Shown: piece after piece, positions 1-12,790 of the stretch
How the letters are laid out: every line of letters starts with the position of its first letter
How positions within the stretch are numbered: position 1 is the stretch's first letter
Position numbers and translations under genes: made by a program
Origin: Adiantum capillus-veneris
Taxonomy: Eukaryota; Streptophyta; Polypodiopsida; Polypodiales; Pteridaceae
Assembly: GCA_014529385.2 (NCBI GenBank)
Contig: CM043968.1
Span: 26,859,013-26,923,012 of the forward strand
Length of the DNA: 64,000 nucleotides
Reading direction: 5' to 3'
The notes under the pieces: model-generated
Told to the model about the DNA's origin: nothing
Database searches by the model: none
Seen by the model: only the letters and a program-made list of their open reading frames with translations

Positions 1-2640
1 TCCCCTTGCCAAAATAGAATTGACATGGAGGTTTTTTTTTTTTGGCCAGACTCACAATAGGGAGTGTATGTATAAACTAAAAACCAAAAAATTTACAATG
101 CAAGCCATGCTCCGTCTGAGCCATGGCGTCTACAAACATCCTAACCACGCAAACCCCATATACATGGGTTGTCAAAGGGCTTCACCTTGTAATTGCCATC
201 AGCATAGTGGGACTAATATTGGCTTGGGGTTGCCACGAAGGAGATAGCGGTGCCAAAGCACACCCCTTGACCGCCAAATGAGTGCACGGGAAACTTATTG
301 CCGAAATGGGAGGCATTAGAATCACTGTTTCTTCTTCTTCTGTCTAAGCGAATTAACAGTGTTGGCTGTATAACTCTGAGATCTTGACAATGTGGTTGAT
401 GAGGTCTTATTTCTGTTCCTGAGCTCCATCTGCATTCAAAGACAGGCATGCTCGACATATAGGACGTCCGAGCCTCCACGGCGAGATTATCAACCGACTC
501 TGGTTTATCTTGCATCTCCTTTGAGAGGTTCCGAGTCTCTTTGCTAAACTCACCAACATAAGATCCGAAAAGCGAGCGTGGTTTCTCTTGCATCTCCACT
601 GATGGGCAACCCATCTCTTCAGCCACAAGCGAGCTTGGTTCTTCTTATTTTCATCCTTTTCATAGAGCATATAATGTTGCTCCCATTAGTTTTTGGCATA
701 GCATGAAATGTTGGCGAGAAAGTAAATTTATGTACTTTTAAATGAATGTTTCGACTAGAATCTCCTACCAAGTATGTTGCCGCGATTTTGCAACCAGGAC
801 ACATTATTGCGAATCTACGAAGATGCTCATGTTTTTTGACGTTGCATGCGGGATGTCAGCGCAGGGCGCGTGGAACAGAGAGACACCAGGCAGAGACAGA
901 TATTTGGAGTGTGATATCATCGAGCAGTCAAGCCGCAAGTGTCGAGGTGTGAGGGAGGTGAATCGAGGGTTCGCTCAACCTGGAGGCAGGTGGTAGGTGT
1001 GGAGCGACGCGAGGAGGTGCTGCTAGCTGACGACAGGGGAGAGAGGAGCATTATACGAAAAGCAGGTGGACTTGGCATGTCGAAATAGGGAGCGCGGGAG
1101 CTGTGGAGGCGAGAGTGCCGCAGCAGCAGGAGCACGTTTGCAGGTCGGTGTGTTGGCCTCGGTGCATCCCACCCCATGTAGACGCGAATGGGCGATGGCG
1201 TGTACCGATTGATGGTGGGCACACGGGTAGTGGAACAGGCAGGGCGGGACTCTGGAACGGGGAGAGGGTGGACGCTCTGGCACAGCGGGCTCGTGGGATG
1301 CTGAGACACTTGCACTGCACGCAGACCACCCCACTGAAGGCAGCGTTGAATCAAATACAGGGTCTCCTTGTCTTTGCTGTCACAGATTTGCACTGCACGC
1401 ACACCAGCCCACTGAACGCAGTACTCGGGGACCTGTGTCCTGGGCTCGACTGCACAGCCAGGGGATTGCGCGTGGGAAACAGAGCCACCATCACTTTTCC
1501 TTATGGCGAAAACTTCGGCACGGAATATAGCAGGCTAATAAATTAATGCTTGTATGTCTAATGATAAAGATTATACTCCAATTCATTAATTAATTAAGTG
1601 CCAAGATTCTTGACTCTCCCATTTGCAAAAGCAAAAGTTCCCCCTTCCTCGTTCCCACGTAGTGCCTCTCCCCTCGCCTCCACCGCTGTGGACCACACAA
1701 CTGCCCCTCCCCCCTTCTCACATATATCTCCCTCCCTCGTCCCCCGGGCGCCCTCTTCTCTTCACTTGATTTAGCTTTCATCCAAAGGGCATCTTTCTAG
1801 ATTCTCGATAGAAGAAACGTGCAAAATTGAACATACCTACTTGTGTAAAAAATCAAGACTCCCTCACGTTCAATGCATTTCTATTCAATTGCTATACATG
1901 AGAGACGTGTCCACAAAAATGGTAATTAGAGAGCAATTCCATATGTAAGTTAATGGTGCAACTTGGCAACCTGATATTTGACAATTCGATATTTTTTTCA
2001 AGAAAATGTTTTAATTTGGAGTAAGAATGGAGTGACAGGACGTGAATAAATTTCCAAGTGGTATGGCAATAAACTTTGTGACTTATGGATGGAACAATGT
2101 GGTCTCATTTTAAGTAGTTTTGTTGCTGAGTTTTTAGGAAGTCCCCATGTGTTTGTTAACTGTTTTCATATTTGGGAGCTTACAAATCATAATTTTTTTG
2201 TGTATTTGTGTTGGGAAAAGGTAAAGATTTATATATATGTTGTATTTAATAGTTATCGTTATTATTTGCATCACACGTCGTCTCAATTTTTCACATCTGT
2301 GATGCTAGGCATCAACTTCTGCCGGCCGCAAACCAAAAACACACTCAAAAAAATATTTCCGCCCCCTCAAAAACGAATCAAAAATGTAATTTGTTATTTT
2401 TGCAAGGCCTTCAGATTAAGATTGGACACTTAATTTGGTATCGTGAAACATATGAGGTTAGCACAGTAGGAGTGGCTTTGAGATGTCCCCGATCCACTGA
2501 CTTAAAAGATGTGATGGGGCTTGATAGGTCTCTAGACCTAATGAAAAGGAGAGTTTACAAGCAAGAAAAATCCAAGGAACAAAGGGAACAGGCCCCTATT
2601 ATTGACAACGGCTTGAGTCTATAACCCTAGAAAAAAGGAA
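1..2640. other. No recognisable gene; weak minus-strand ORF
   Basis: I recognise no protein family here. The longest unexplained reading frame is on the minus strand at 213-626 (137 codons) and has two related segments (KEMQDKPESV and VEMQEKPRSLF), which may mean an internal duplication; nothing else supports it as a gene. Around 1318-1340 and 1387-1412 a GC-rich phrase (ttgcactgcacgca) occurs twice, a local duplication. 1550-2400 is AT-rich without domain signal. Confidence 0.3.
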
Positions 2641-2651
2641 ACCCCCCTCCC

Positions 2652-2688
<37 letters not shown>

Positions 2689-2697
2689 AAAAAAAAG
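2641..2697. repeat. Poly-C / poly-A tract
   Basis: A run of about thirty C residues, broken by one T near its start, passes directly into A-rich sequence broken by short C runs. The opposite strand is a long G run able to form G-quadruplexes. The exact length is prone to assembly error. Confidence 0.9.
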
Positions 2698-2885
2698 ATG
2701 TCTACATCTTCCTCCTCCCTCATCATTCCATGTCTTGTGGACAGACTTCTGTCGCTGCTTTCCCTCTACAAACCTAAACGAGGCCTACATATCCCCTTCC
2801 CAACATGGCGCTAGTGCCAGCCCTGCTTCTCCAAGCCCTCGCCCATCTCCAGCCCCTCCTTCTCCCTCACTTATTGCACTGCCCC

Positions 2886-2889
<4 letters not shown>

Positions 2890-2922
<33 letters not shown>
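2890..2922. repeat. (CT)n microsatellite
   Basis: About 17 CT units, followed at 2950-2962 by a shorter CT run. The serine/leucine-repeat ORF here comes from the repeat and is not a gene. Confidence 0.95.
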
Positions 2923-2923
<1 letters not shown>

Positions 2924-3316
2924 AAATAGCCATACTCACAATTCGAGACTCTCTCTCTCTCTCATGCACATGGAGGCCTTAGATGCTGGCCATTTTTATT
3001 AGTTGGTGAGCCTAATGAACTTTTTCACTTTCTGGATCGTGGAGTGAGCCACTTGGCTCAAATTCAACCATCCGATGATTGAAATCTCGGCTGTTCGTAG
3101 AAAAGCAGACGAGAATGCAATTTAACTTTAAGCGAGACATCCTTCGAAACGATGGTGAACAGGCGATGCAACAGGTGAGGCCGAGGGTACAGTACTACAG
3201 AACCCACCGCATGCTTGTGTCAGAAGAGGGGTTTGTCTGTATGTAGCTGATGTTGACCTCGCCGAGAGCAAAGAGACGATGAATCTGTCACATCCTGGAG
3301 AAGGGCCAACGGCCGG

Positions 3317-5361
3317 TTGGATGAAGGGAAGAAGGAGACGGTTGAGATACAGAGAAAAGGGCTGGTGTCAGGATCCATCAAGCCAGACAAGATCACATTT
3401 GTTTGTGTTCTGAATGCATGCTCCTATCTGGCACTTTTGAAAGAGGGAATTGCGGTGCATGCCTCTATAGTAGCTGAGCAATTTGAATCTGACATTATAT
3501 GTGGAACTACGCTTATAAACATGTATGGGAAATGTGGACAAGTGCTCTATGCAGCTAATGTTTTTGATTGCATGCCTATCTGTGCTCAGATGACATCTTA
3601 TACTCAAAACGGTCATAACCAGCTGCTCTTTCTCTCTTGAAAAGCATGCTGACTGAGGGGATTGAACCAGCGAGCGTTTTTCTTTTAGGTGATGTCGAAG
3701 CTTGTGTAGGGCACTGCTTCGTTTAAGAGGGACAAAGGATTCATGCCATTGTTAATGGGAGTGGGTTTTTGCCAGACTGTACATTAGAAAACGTGCTTCT
3801 CAACATGTATGGAAATGTGTGAGCCTTTATCTTGCTGGGGTTGTTTTTGAAAGTATGCCATTCCAAGATATGGTGTCTTGGACTTCCATGGTTGTTGCTC
3901 TTTATCACAATGAGAAATATTATGAAGCCCTTCGTTTGTATGATGGTATGCAAGGTGCAGGAGTTGGACCCAATAACATGGCCTTTGTACCTGCTATTAA
4001 TGCTTGTCCAAGTTTGCAGGCCTTGGAAGAAGGGCAATCAATCCAACACCATTGTGGTCGATTGTGTTTGCAGTGAAAGCATGGTTGAAATTGCTCTTAT
4101 ACACATGTATGGCAAGTGCAAGGCTTTATGTAGTGCAGAAAAGATCTTCTGGGGAATGGTTTCTATGGATGTGGTTGCGTGGAATATGGTGATAGCATCT
4201 CTTATTAGTAACAATCACATTGAGGATGCATTGGAGTATTTTCATTCCATGCAGAACCAAGGGTTTATCCTGATGATATCACTTATGCCTCTGTCCTCGA
4301 TGCATGTTCTTGCATGAATTGCTTCCAAAGGTTCTCTTTTATCTTTGGTACCAACTTGACACTTTTATTCAAGCTTCAGTTGTCAGCATGTATGGAAGAT
4401 GCGGGGACCTTTGGAAGGCAATGACTGCTTTGGATAGTTTTTTTGCTCAAAACATCGCATCCTTGTCTGTATTGATAGAGAATGGACATGAGAAGGAAGC
4501 ACTAAATTTTTTCCATTTCATGCTATCTAGTGGTGTCACGCAAGACTAATATCTAATGTCTTGGAATGTTGTCTCTTGGAGTGTATTGATTGTGGGATTT
4601 GCCCAACAGGGACAGGGCTAGGAAACTCTGGGCTGTTTTCAGTAGATGCAAAGAGATGGGATCTCTCCAGATGCAATCACCTATGTACACTTGCATCTTA
4701 AAGGCATGTGACATTACACAAGATGTTGTTGCTTGGTTGACATGTATGCCAAATATTTCAGATGGCTTAGAAAATGCTTGACGAGCTTCCTATCTAAAAT
4801 GTCGTGTCGTGGAACGCATTGATTGCGAAGCTTTGGGCTGTTTTTAGTGGATGCAAAACCAGGGCGTTTCTCCAGGTGTAATCACCTATGCTTGCATCTT
4901 GAAGGCATGTGGCCCTACACAGGACTCCAATATGGGCAATGATGACATTGTGAGATGGGAAATGATGATATTGTGAGACAAGCTGCGTGCTTGGCACTGC
5001 CTTGATCGACATGTATGCCAGATGTGGTGTGCTTCAAAAAAGTACAAAAGGTTCTTGAGGAGTTGCCTTTGCGGAATGTTAACTCTAAGAATGCACTGAT
5101 TGCAGGATATGCTAAATAGGAGGGGGGCCAAGAAGCTATGGGATGTTTCAGTTGATACAAAGCGAGTGCATCTCTCCAGATGCAATAACCTATGCTTACA
5201 TCTTGAAGTCATGTGGCAACTTGAAAGACGCTAAGATGGACAAAAGAACTCATGAAGATATTGTAAGTCAGGATCTGTTGGAAAAAAAACTTGGCACTAC
5301 CTTGGTCAACATGTATGCTGAATGTGCAGGGACAGGAAGCCCTGCGCTGCCCCAGCATTAG
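3317..5361 (+). pseudogene. Pentatricopeptide repeat (PPR) protein pseudogene
   Basis: Intact members of this family are organelle RNA-binding proteins that help editing, splicing or stability of mitochondrial or plastid transcripts. Here the repeats are clear but lie in different frames. 3374-3620 has a unit with KPDKITFVCVLNACS and a following LINMYGKCG. 3819-4076 has MPFQDMVSWTSMV and an ALRLYDGMQGAGVGPN unit. 4080-4317 has HMYGKCKALCSAEKIF and DVVAWNMVIASL. 4380-4549, 4560-4790 and 4795-5361 carry further decayed units (VVSWSVLIVGFAQQGQG, ALIAGYAK). At least six frame changes or stops separate them, so no full-length protein can be made. The alternating unit types suggest the PLS subfamily. 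I see no E or DYW editing domain before the copy runs out near 5361. No start codon can be chosen with confidence. Confidence 0.85.
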
Positions 5362-5402
5362 GCCAGCTAGTATATTCAACTGCTCCGATGCCCTGGATCT
5401 CT

Positions 5403-6830
5403 AGCAGTGTTGCCTGATTTGAAAAAAAGGGTCTTCTCCAGTTTTTTCATCTCGCAAACAGTTTTCCATTGGCTCCATGCACTTTTGGAACAGGTCCATG
5501 CCCAGCTCCTCGAATTGGGCTCTTGTGATAGTGGAGTAGAAGTCTATACCCTCATAGAGAGAGTCGATTTCAATAGTTGTATGAGCGGCGAATGAAAATA
5601 CCCTCTTTGCCCTCTGACAAGCTGTCCTGAGCTTGCACAGGGCCCTGGCATTGCTTGTTATATCCTTGTACTTCCTCTTGAAGTCCTGCACGAGGTGGTT
5701 GACTATGCGATGCTCAACGTCCTTGTCTACCGGTCTTCACCTCCTTCACCTCAAACATATCTTCTTCAATTGTAAGACGAGGGACATCAAAGGTGCCATC
5801 TCCAAGGTGAAAAATCAGGAATTGTCCAAACCATAAGCAATCGCTGCAGCAGTAGGTTCATTGATGATTCTCATCACATTCGAGCCGGGAATGACACCCG
5901 CATCCTTGGTGACTTGCCTTTGAGAATTATTGAAATATGTAGACACCATAATCATGACATTCGTAACTGTGGCGCCCAAAAACGCCTCAGCAATTTCTTT
6001 CATCTTTATCAACACCATAGAATATATTTCCTCTACAACAAACTGCTTTTCTTCACCCTTGTAGTGCACCTCAATCAATGGCTTGTCACTAGGCCAACAA
6101 TTACTTTGAAAGGCCATAGCTTCACATCTCTCTGCACATAAGGATTGGAGTATTGTCGTCCAATGAGGTGCTTGGCATCTGTAAAAGAAACCAACAGAAA
6201 GAGCAAGTTAGATATATATTTTCCCCAGCAAATACTATTGATACACCGCTAGGGCAAGAGCTACAGGACGTGCGGCAGCCTCCGATGAGAAACTACTTTC
6301 CGCACATAGGTACATGGAAACAACAAAATACAAACGTACCAGGTGATTGTAATACACCCGAACATGGAAGAGTCTAAGAGCAGAGCAAGATTGAATGAAT
6401 GACAAGTAAAAGAGCTACAGATCATGCATGGAAATCCAACCAACAACTTGTAAAATCATATCCATGCGCATACTAGCTACAGATCATGCATATCCTAGAA
6501 ATCAAATCAAATCAAATCAAGATATGAGAACGTACCAAAACCGGTATTGATGGGATTCATGGCGACTTGGAGAGGCGCGCAGTTCAGTGAAGGCCACCTA
6601 GAAAGACATGGTTCGGTTTCCTTGGTCGTTGATGTTGATTTCCACACGATCCAGATGCCACACACCTACACAAGAGTACGTGGTACCCAGGTCGACAGGA
6701 GTTTGTGGTACCCAGGTCGATTAGCAGAACCTTCCTTTGCTGTGGCTGACTCTGAGGGATGTTAACTAGTACAACAAAAAAGGCGTGGTTTGAATGTTTT
6801 ACTTGGTAAGCAAAGGTGCTTTTTTCAAAT
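5403..6830 (-). pseudogene. Cytosolic HSP70 (HSC70-type) pseudogene
   Basis: HSP70 is an ATP-driven chaperone; this copy is dead. Reading the minus strand, exon 1 (about 6770-6545) holds phosphate-loop 1 (IDLGTT, then a shifted copy reading [10 protein letters not shown]), NDQGNRT and MNPINT. A gap to about 6180 fits the conserved first intron of plant HSC70 genes. Exon 2 resumes with [20 protein letters not shown], then EEISSMVL-like sequence, the NNSQRQ and [14 protein letters not shown] motifs (5815-6117), and further on [24 protein letters not shown] (5401-5700). The copy stops before the substrate-binding domain. Damage seen: a short duplication around the GTT motif, a stop after NRTMSF, a frameshift near 6090 in the PFKVIVG region, loss of part of the second phosphate loop near 5800, and another shift near 5720. 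Because the intron is kept, this looks like a decayed duplicated gene rather than a processed copy. Confidence 0.88.
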
Positions 6831-6839
6831 AATCCCACA

Positions 6840-8810
<1,971 letters not shown>

Positions 8811-9156
8811 CACTCCTATTGTCCTCACTTCTGTATTATTGTTGGGTGCTTTGCCATCGTTGCAGGAACAACAAGATTTGACAACATTGCATCTAAAATA
8901 CATTACCAGTTCAAGATACTAACCACGAATCAATAGTAACCCCTCTCTATTCATGACACACCGATGATTGATATTTGGACAGATACTCCCACTGTCCTCA
9001 CTTCTGTATTATTGTTGGGCGCTTTGCCATCGTTGGGGAAACAACAAGACTTGACAGCATTGCATCTAAAATACATTACCAGTTCAAGATACCAACCATG
9101 AATCAACAATAACCCCTTTGTATTCATGACACCGATGAGTGATATTTGGACAGATA
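8811..9156. repeat. Two-copy 173-bp tandem duplication
   Basis: Unit 1 (8811-8983) and unit 2 (8984-9156) share long matches, for example ctgtattattgttggg at 8831 and 9004 and gcatctaaaatacattacc in both. They differ by scattered substitutions. A third copy may begin at 9157 but diverges at once into helicase-like coding sequence. Confidence 0.9.
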
Positions 9157-9722
9157 TTATAATTATAGAGGAGCTATCCATGTTAATCCAAACGACTTTT
9201 TACCTTATCGTAAGACAAAGTGTCAACGTAACAAGCAATACATTGGCAGATCCCTTCAACAACAAATGTGTTCTCTTGCTTGGTGATCTTTCCCAACTAC
9301 CCCCATTTTGTGTTCACTCACGGGAGCTTTGTAACACATGCCATATCACAAGCTCGGTCCACTGTCTACATGCAACTTTCTATAGGATGTCATGCTCTGT
9401 AAGACATGCAACGGAACCTGAATTGCTTCAATTCTTGACCATTATTTGTGAAAGAAAACCAGTTGTAGATAAGATCAATTGTACCTTGGGTGCATGTATT
9501 AGAGATGAAGCACATATGGATGACTACATCAAGCAAGGCCCACCAAGCAAGACTAGTTGCAAGGCTCAATGTGGTGTTGGAACTCCAATGCCTATGGCCT
9601 CAAATGTGAAGATTGGAAGGTTAACTCTCCTACCACCATTATTACTAGACCCTTGGACGAATTCCATGAAGGAAAATAAAAAGAGATGCTCTCACATGTG
9701 CTTGAATTTAACGAGTCCTTAG
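9126..9722 (+). pseudogene. PIF1/Helitron-type helicase fragment
   Basis: The frame reads through a helicase Walker-B-like block (IIIIEELSML, family pattern IIDEISM), then PFNNKCVLLLGDLSQLPPF (the GD.RQLPP motif III of PIF1 helicases), then a Helitron-typical CHITSSV...ATFYR...SVRHA..PELLQFL stretch and a helicase-like DEAH. This covers only the middle of a helicase domain. There is no Walker A upstream, no Rep/HUH nickase and no recognised Helitron terminus, so it is a fragment of a Helitron or a PIF1-like host gene. The upstream frame falls in the 173-bp duplication, so the true boundary of helicase sequence is near 9150. Confidence 0.75.
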
Positions 9723-9850
9723 CTTTCAATCGATATAATTTTCATTCAAAACACTCTGCATATATTTTGCAAAATTTAACTAAGAAACTTAGTTCATCTA
9801 CTTTCTAAATTTATTAGCAACAACCCATGCACATAGTGGCTTAACTTTAT

Positions 9851-12416
9851 GTGCATCCTTATGTCCCAACCAAGAGAGACCTTGACAGAAGCTCCAATAG
9901 AGTATGCATTGAATGGAACGTCTCCAAACCCACCCCCAAACAAATGGTTGTCGATGTCAGGGCAAGACTAAAAGTAATTCCGCTGCAGTTTGGAACCTAC
10001 TTTGAGACGTGTTTTGAATGCAACAAGTTTGGCCACTGTGTGAGAGAAATTGTCCACTAAACCTAGAGCACGGGAGGGAGAGAAGAGGGGAGATGTACAA
10101 TCTGCGGAAGGAGAAAAAATAGATTGTTCTAAGGAAACTAAAAACTCATCCCAACCCCTTTTGCAAGCGGATCCCACCACTACAAAGTCATCTCAAGGCC
10201 CTCAAGAGCCACTTAAGGAGCAATCAAGTGTATTCCTTACTGCAAAGCCTCGTCCACTTACAATGGCCTCAATTGCACCAATCACAATTTTAGAACAAAA
10301 TACTGCACTTAAGGCATTCAAAGGAGTAAACTATGGTACCCTAAGAAAGGGTAAGGAGAAAAATCATCACCACTCACCTCCTGACAAGGGGGTTTGCTAT
10401 CATGCCTTTGAGGTGCTGCAAGACATGATACCCCTCGACAACCAGGAGTCTCCTCTAGCACTGGGAGAAATGAGGGAGTTTGGGGGCCTAAGTGGATCTG
10501 TTGTTGAGGAATTTGTTCCCCTTTTCCCCACGAACCCTATTCTCCAAGTGATATCTTAGAATGTGAAAGGTATAAGGAAAAGGGAGAAAGAAGAACAACT
10601 TTGGCAGGTGATGAAGAGGAGAAGAGGGGTATCCTGCCAGTGTTTCCAAGAGCACCACCTTGATATCACCTCTCCATGAAAGTAGACTCTTGGGGAAATC
10701 CTATTTTTCTATAGTACTGCTACAGATGGATCCAACGGGGTTATGACAGGTGTTCATAGGGACCTTGAGCTAAAAATTGTCTACCAGCACCCATCCGAGA
10801 GGGCAATGGGTGTGTCAATCAAACTAAAAAATACTGCGATCACGTTTATCAATGTGTATGCATGCAACAGTTCGAAAGGTAGAGGAAATCTTTGGAATGA
10901 CCTCTCTACTCAAATTGAGGGGGAGTTCTACTTAGTGGGGGAATTTAACATGGTGTGCTTAAGGCAAGACAGGAGCGGTCCTTCAAGCATCCTCTTAGGG
11001 ATGAGCATAGGAAATGATTGACTTGGGAGGAGAAATGGGTGCTTGTTGATGCCTGGAAGATTGGTCCCTAAAGAGATTTTGTAGGGTTAACCTATCATTG
11101 TCTTCGATCAACCCAATCGGCTTCCAGGCTTGACATGCTATACTTATCGCACAATGCTGATTGGGTTCCATCATATCTTCATATGACAGTTCTTATACAA
11201 GAAAGATTATCGCATCACTTCCCCCTTCTTGGTGTTTTGGATTTACGGCATAAGGACATTACCAACTACATGAAGCAAGAAACTTCTAATCACTAGACCA
11301 AACTTGTTTAAGGACCGTCATTTCAAGGCACTGGTGTCTCAAGCATCTAGTGAGCTCAGACAAGACATTGCAAAGAGAGAGAGCGGACCCTTGAAAAGAG
11401 TTTAACCAAAAATTAAAATTGCAATAAAGAGGGTTGGGCCAACTCTCAAAAAGAACAAAGCTCACGAGGTGTGAGCCCTTACCTTTTGTTTCGAAGAGAT
11501 CAGTCAAAAGAAAGTGCAAGGCATCGCTTCAAAACAGGAGCATGTGGAATGGTTGAGGATTAAATAGACCCTCTTGACCAGTGAACAAGAGGAGATAAAC
11601 GCACTTTGAGTGCAAGCCAAGGAGAGTCATATTAAGAATGAGGAAGCCAATAAGACTGTATGCTTAGATCTATAAAGGTGAAAAAAGTACAAGCCACCGT
11701 CACATCATTGCTTGACAATAAAGGCGAGAAGATCACCAACCCAGACCAGGTATCTCAGATGATGCTTGGCCATCTCAGTGAAATTATTGTAAAGGAGGAC
11801 TCGACCTCACCCGCAATCAAAGAGGCCATGACTAAACTATTTGAAGAAACTCCAAGGTTGGTGGACAAAGGCAGAGCAGGCTACTTGGAGAGAGGGTTTA
11901 GCTTAGAAGAATGTTGGTCCATGCTAACAAGATGGGCAAGGAAGAATTGCCAAGCTCGGATGAATTACCATTGAATTTTGTCTAGAATTTTGGATGGATT
12001 TGGGGCCTTTCTTGTTGACCATGATGAACAAGGCATTCATATCTTGCAAGCTAGAGCCAAGTGTGAAGAAGGGACTAATCAAACCCATTCCTAAGCACAC
12101 TGTCTGTTCTTAGCCAATCATCGTGTTGATTGTGGTGTACAAGATCTTGGAAAAAATGATAGGTGAAAGAATGTCTCCTATCGTGGAGGAAGCCGTTTTC
12201 CCCCATCAACATGGATTTATTAAGGGAAGATCAATCTATGAAAACATATTGGCAACCATGGTTGGAATGGAATATGCCAGGTTCTTTAAGCAAGAATATA
12301 TACGAATTCAACTAGATATGAACAAGGGTTATGATAGTATAACGTGGTCCTTTGTGCAAAAAACATTGAGCCACTTGGGGTTCGGATCAAATATTGCTCA
12401 ATCTTGGCAAAGGTAG
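9851..12416 (+). mobile_element. Truncated L1-type LINE (non-LTR retrotransposon)
   Basis: Three parts of a LINE lie in order. ORF1-like sequence (9851-10559) ends in a retroviral-type zinc knuckle, CFECNKFGHCVRE, whose last Cys is lost to a frameshift near 10046. An APE-type endonuclease is spread over about 10555-11230, with SxNVKGI at the start, NVYACNSS and GEFYLVGEFNMV (family pattern G.DFN), and SRLDMLYLS near the end. Reverse transcriptase (11660-12416) has YKILEKMIGERM, HQHGFIKGRSIYENI and LDMNKGYDSITW, motif A with its Asp. The copy is cut before motif C at 12416. Many stops make it inactive. It is related to the LINE at 55554-57720. Confidence 0.88.
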
Positions 12417-12446
12417 CTCATTCAAGCTTCTCTTGAACTCAAGATT

Positions 12447-12790
12447 GGTCGGCTCATCTAATGTCAATCGGATCCATTCATCAAAGCTTCCCCTTTCCCC
12501 CTCTTTAGTTTATTGCATGCACCCATCTGTAGATCCCAAGATGTCAAGTTGCCAGGGTGCAAAGAACACTCTTTGGCATAGTCAGCGGGGGCTGTTGAGC
12601 CACTCTTTGGCATAGTGAGCGGGTCGGCTCATCTAATGTCAATCGGATCCATTCATCAAAGCTGCCCCTTTCCCCCTCTTTAGTTTATTGCATGCACCCA
12701 TCTGCAGATCCCAAGATGTCAAGTTGCTAGGGTGCAAAGAACACTCTTTGGCATAGTCACAGTCAGCGGGGGGCTGTTGAGCCACTAAGA
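12447..12790. repeat. Two-copy 175-bp tandem repeat
   Basis: Unit 1 starts at 12447 and unit 2 at 12622, both with ggtcggctcatctaatgtc. They stay nearly identical to about 12790, with small indels. The repeat sits directly against the truncated LINE. Confidence 0.92.

Noticed and set aside
917-1402. Overlapping long ORFs on both strands in a GC-rich patch
   Set aside because: Frames open on both strands in GC-rich sequence with Arg/Ser/Pro-rich products and no domain; likely compositional.
8811-9156. CRISPR-like or satellite array
   Set aside because: Only two units of 173 bp, no spacers, eukaryotic context.
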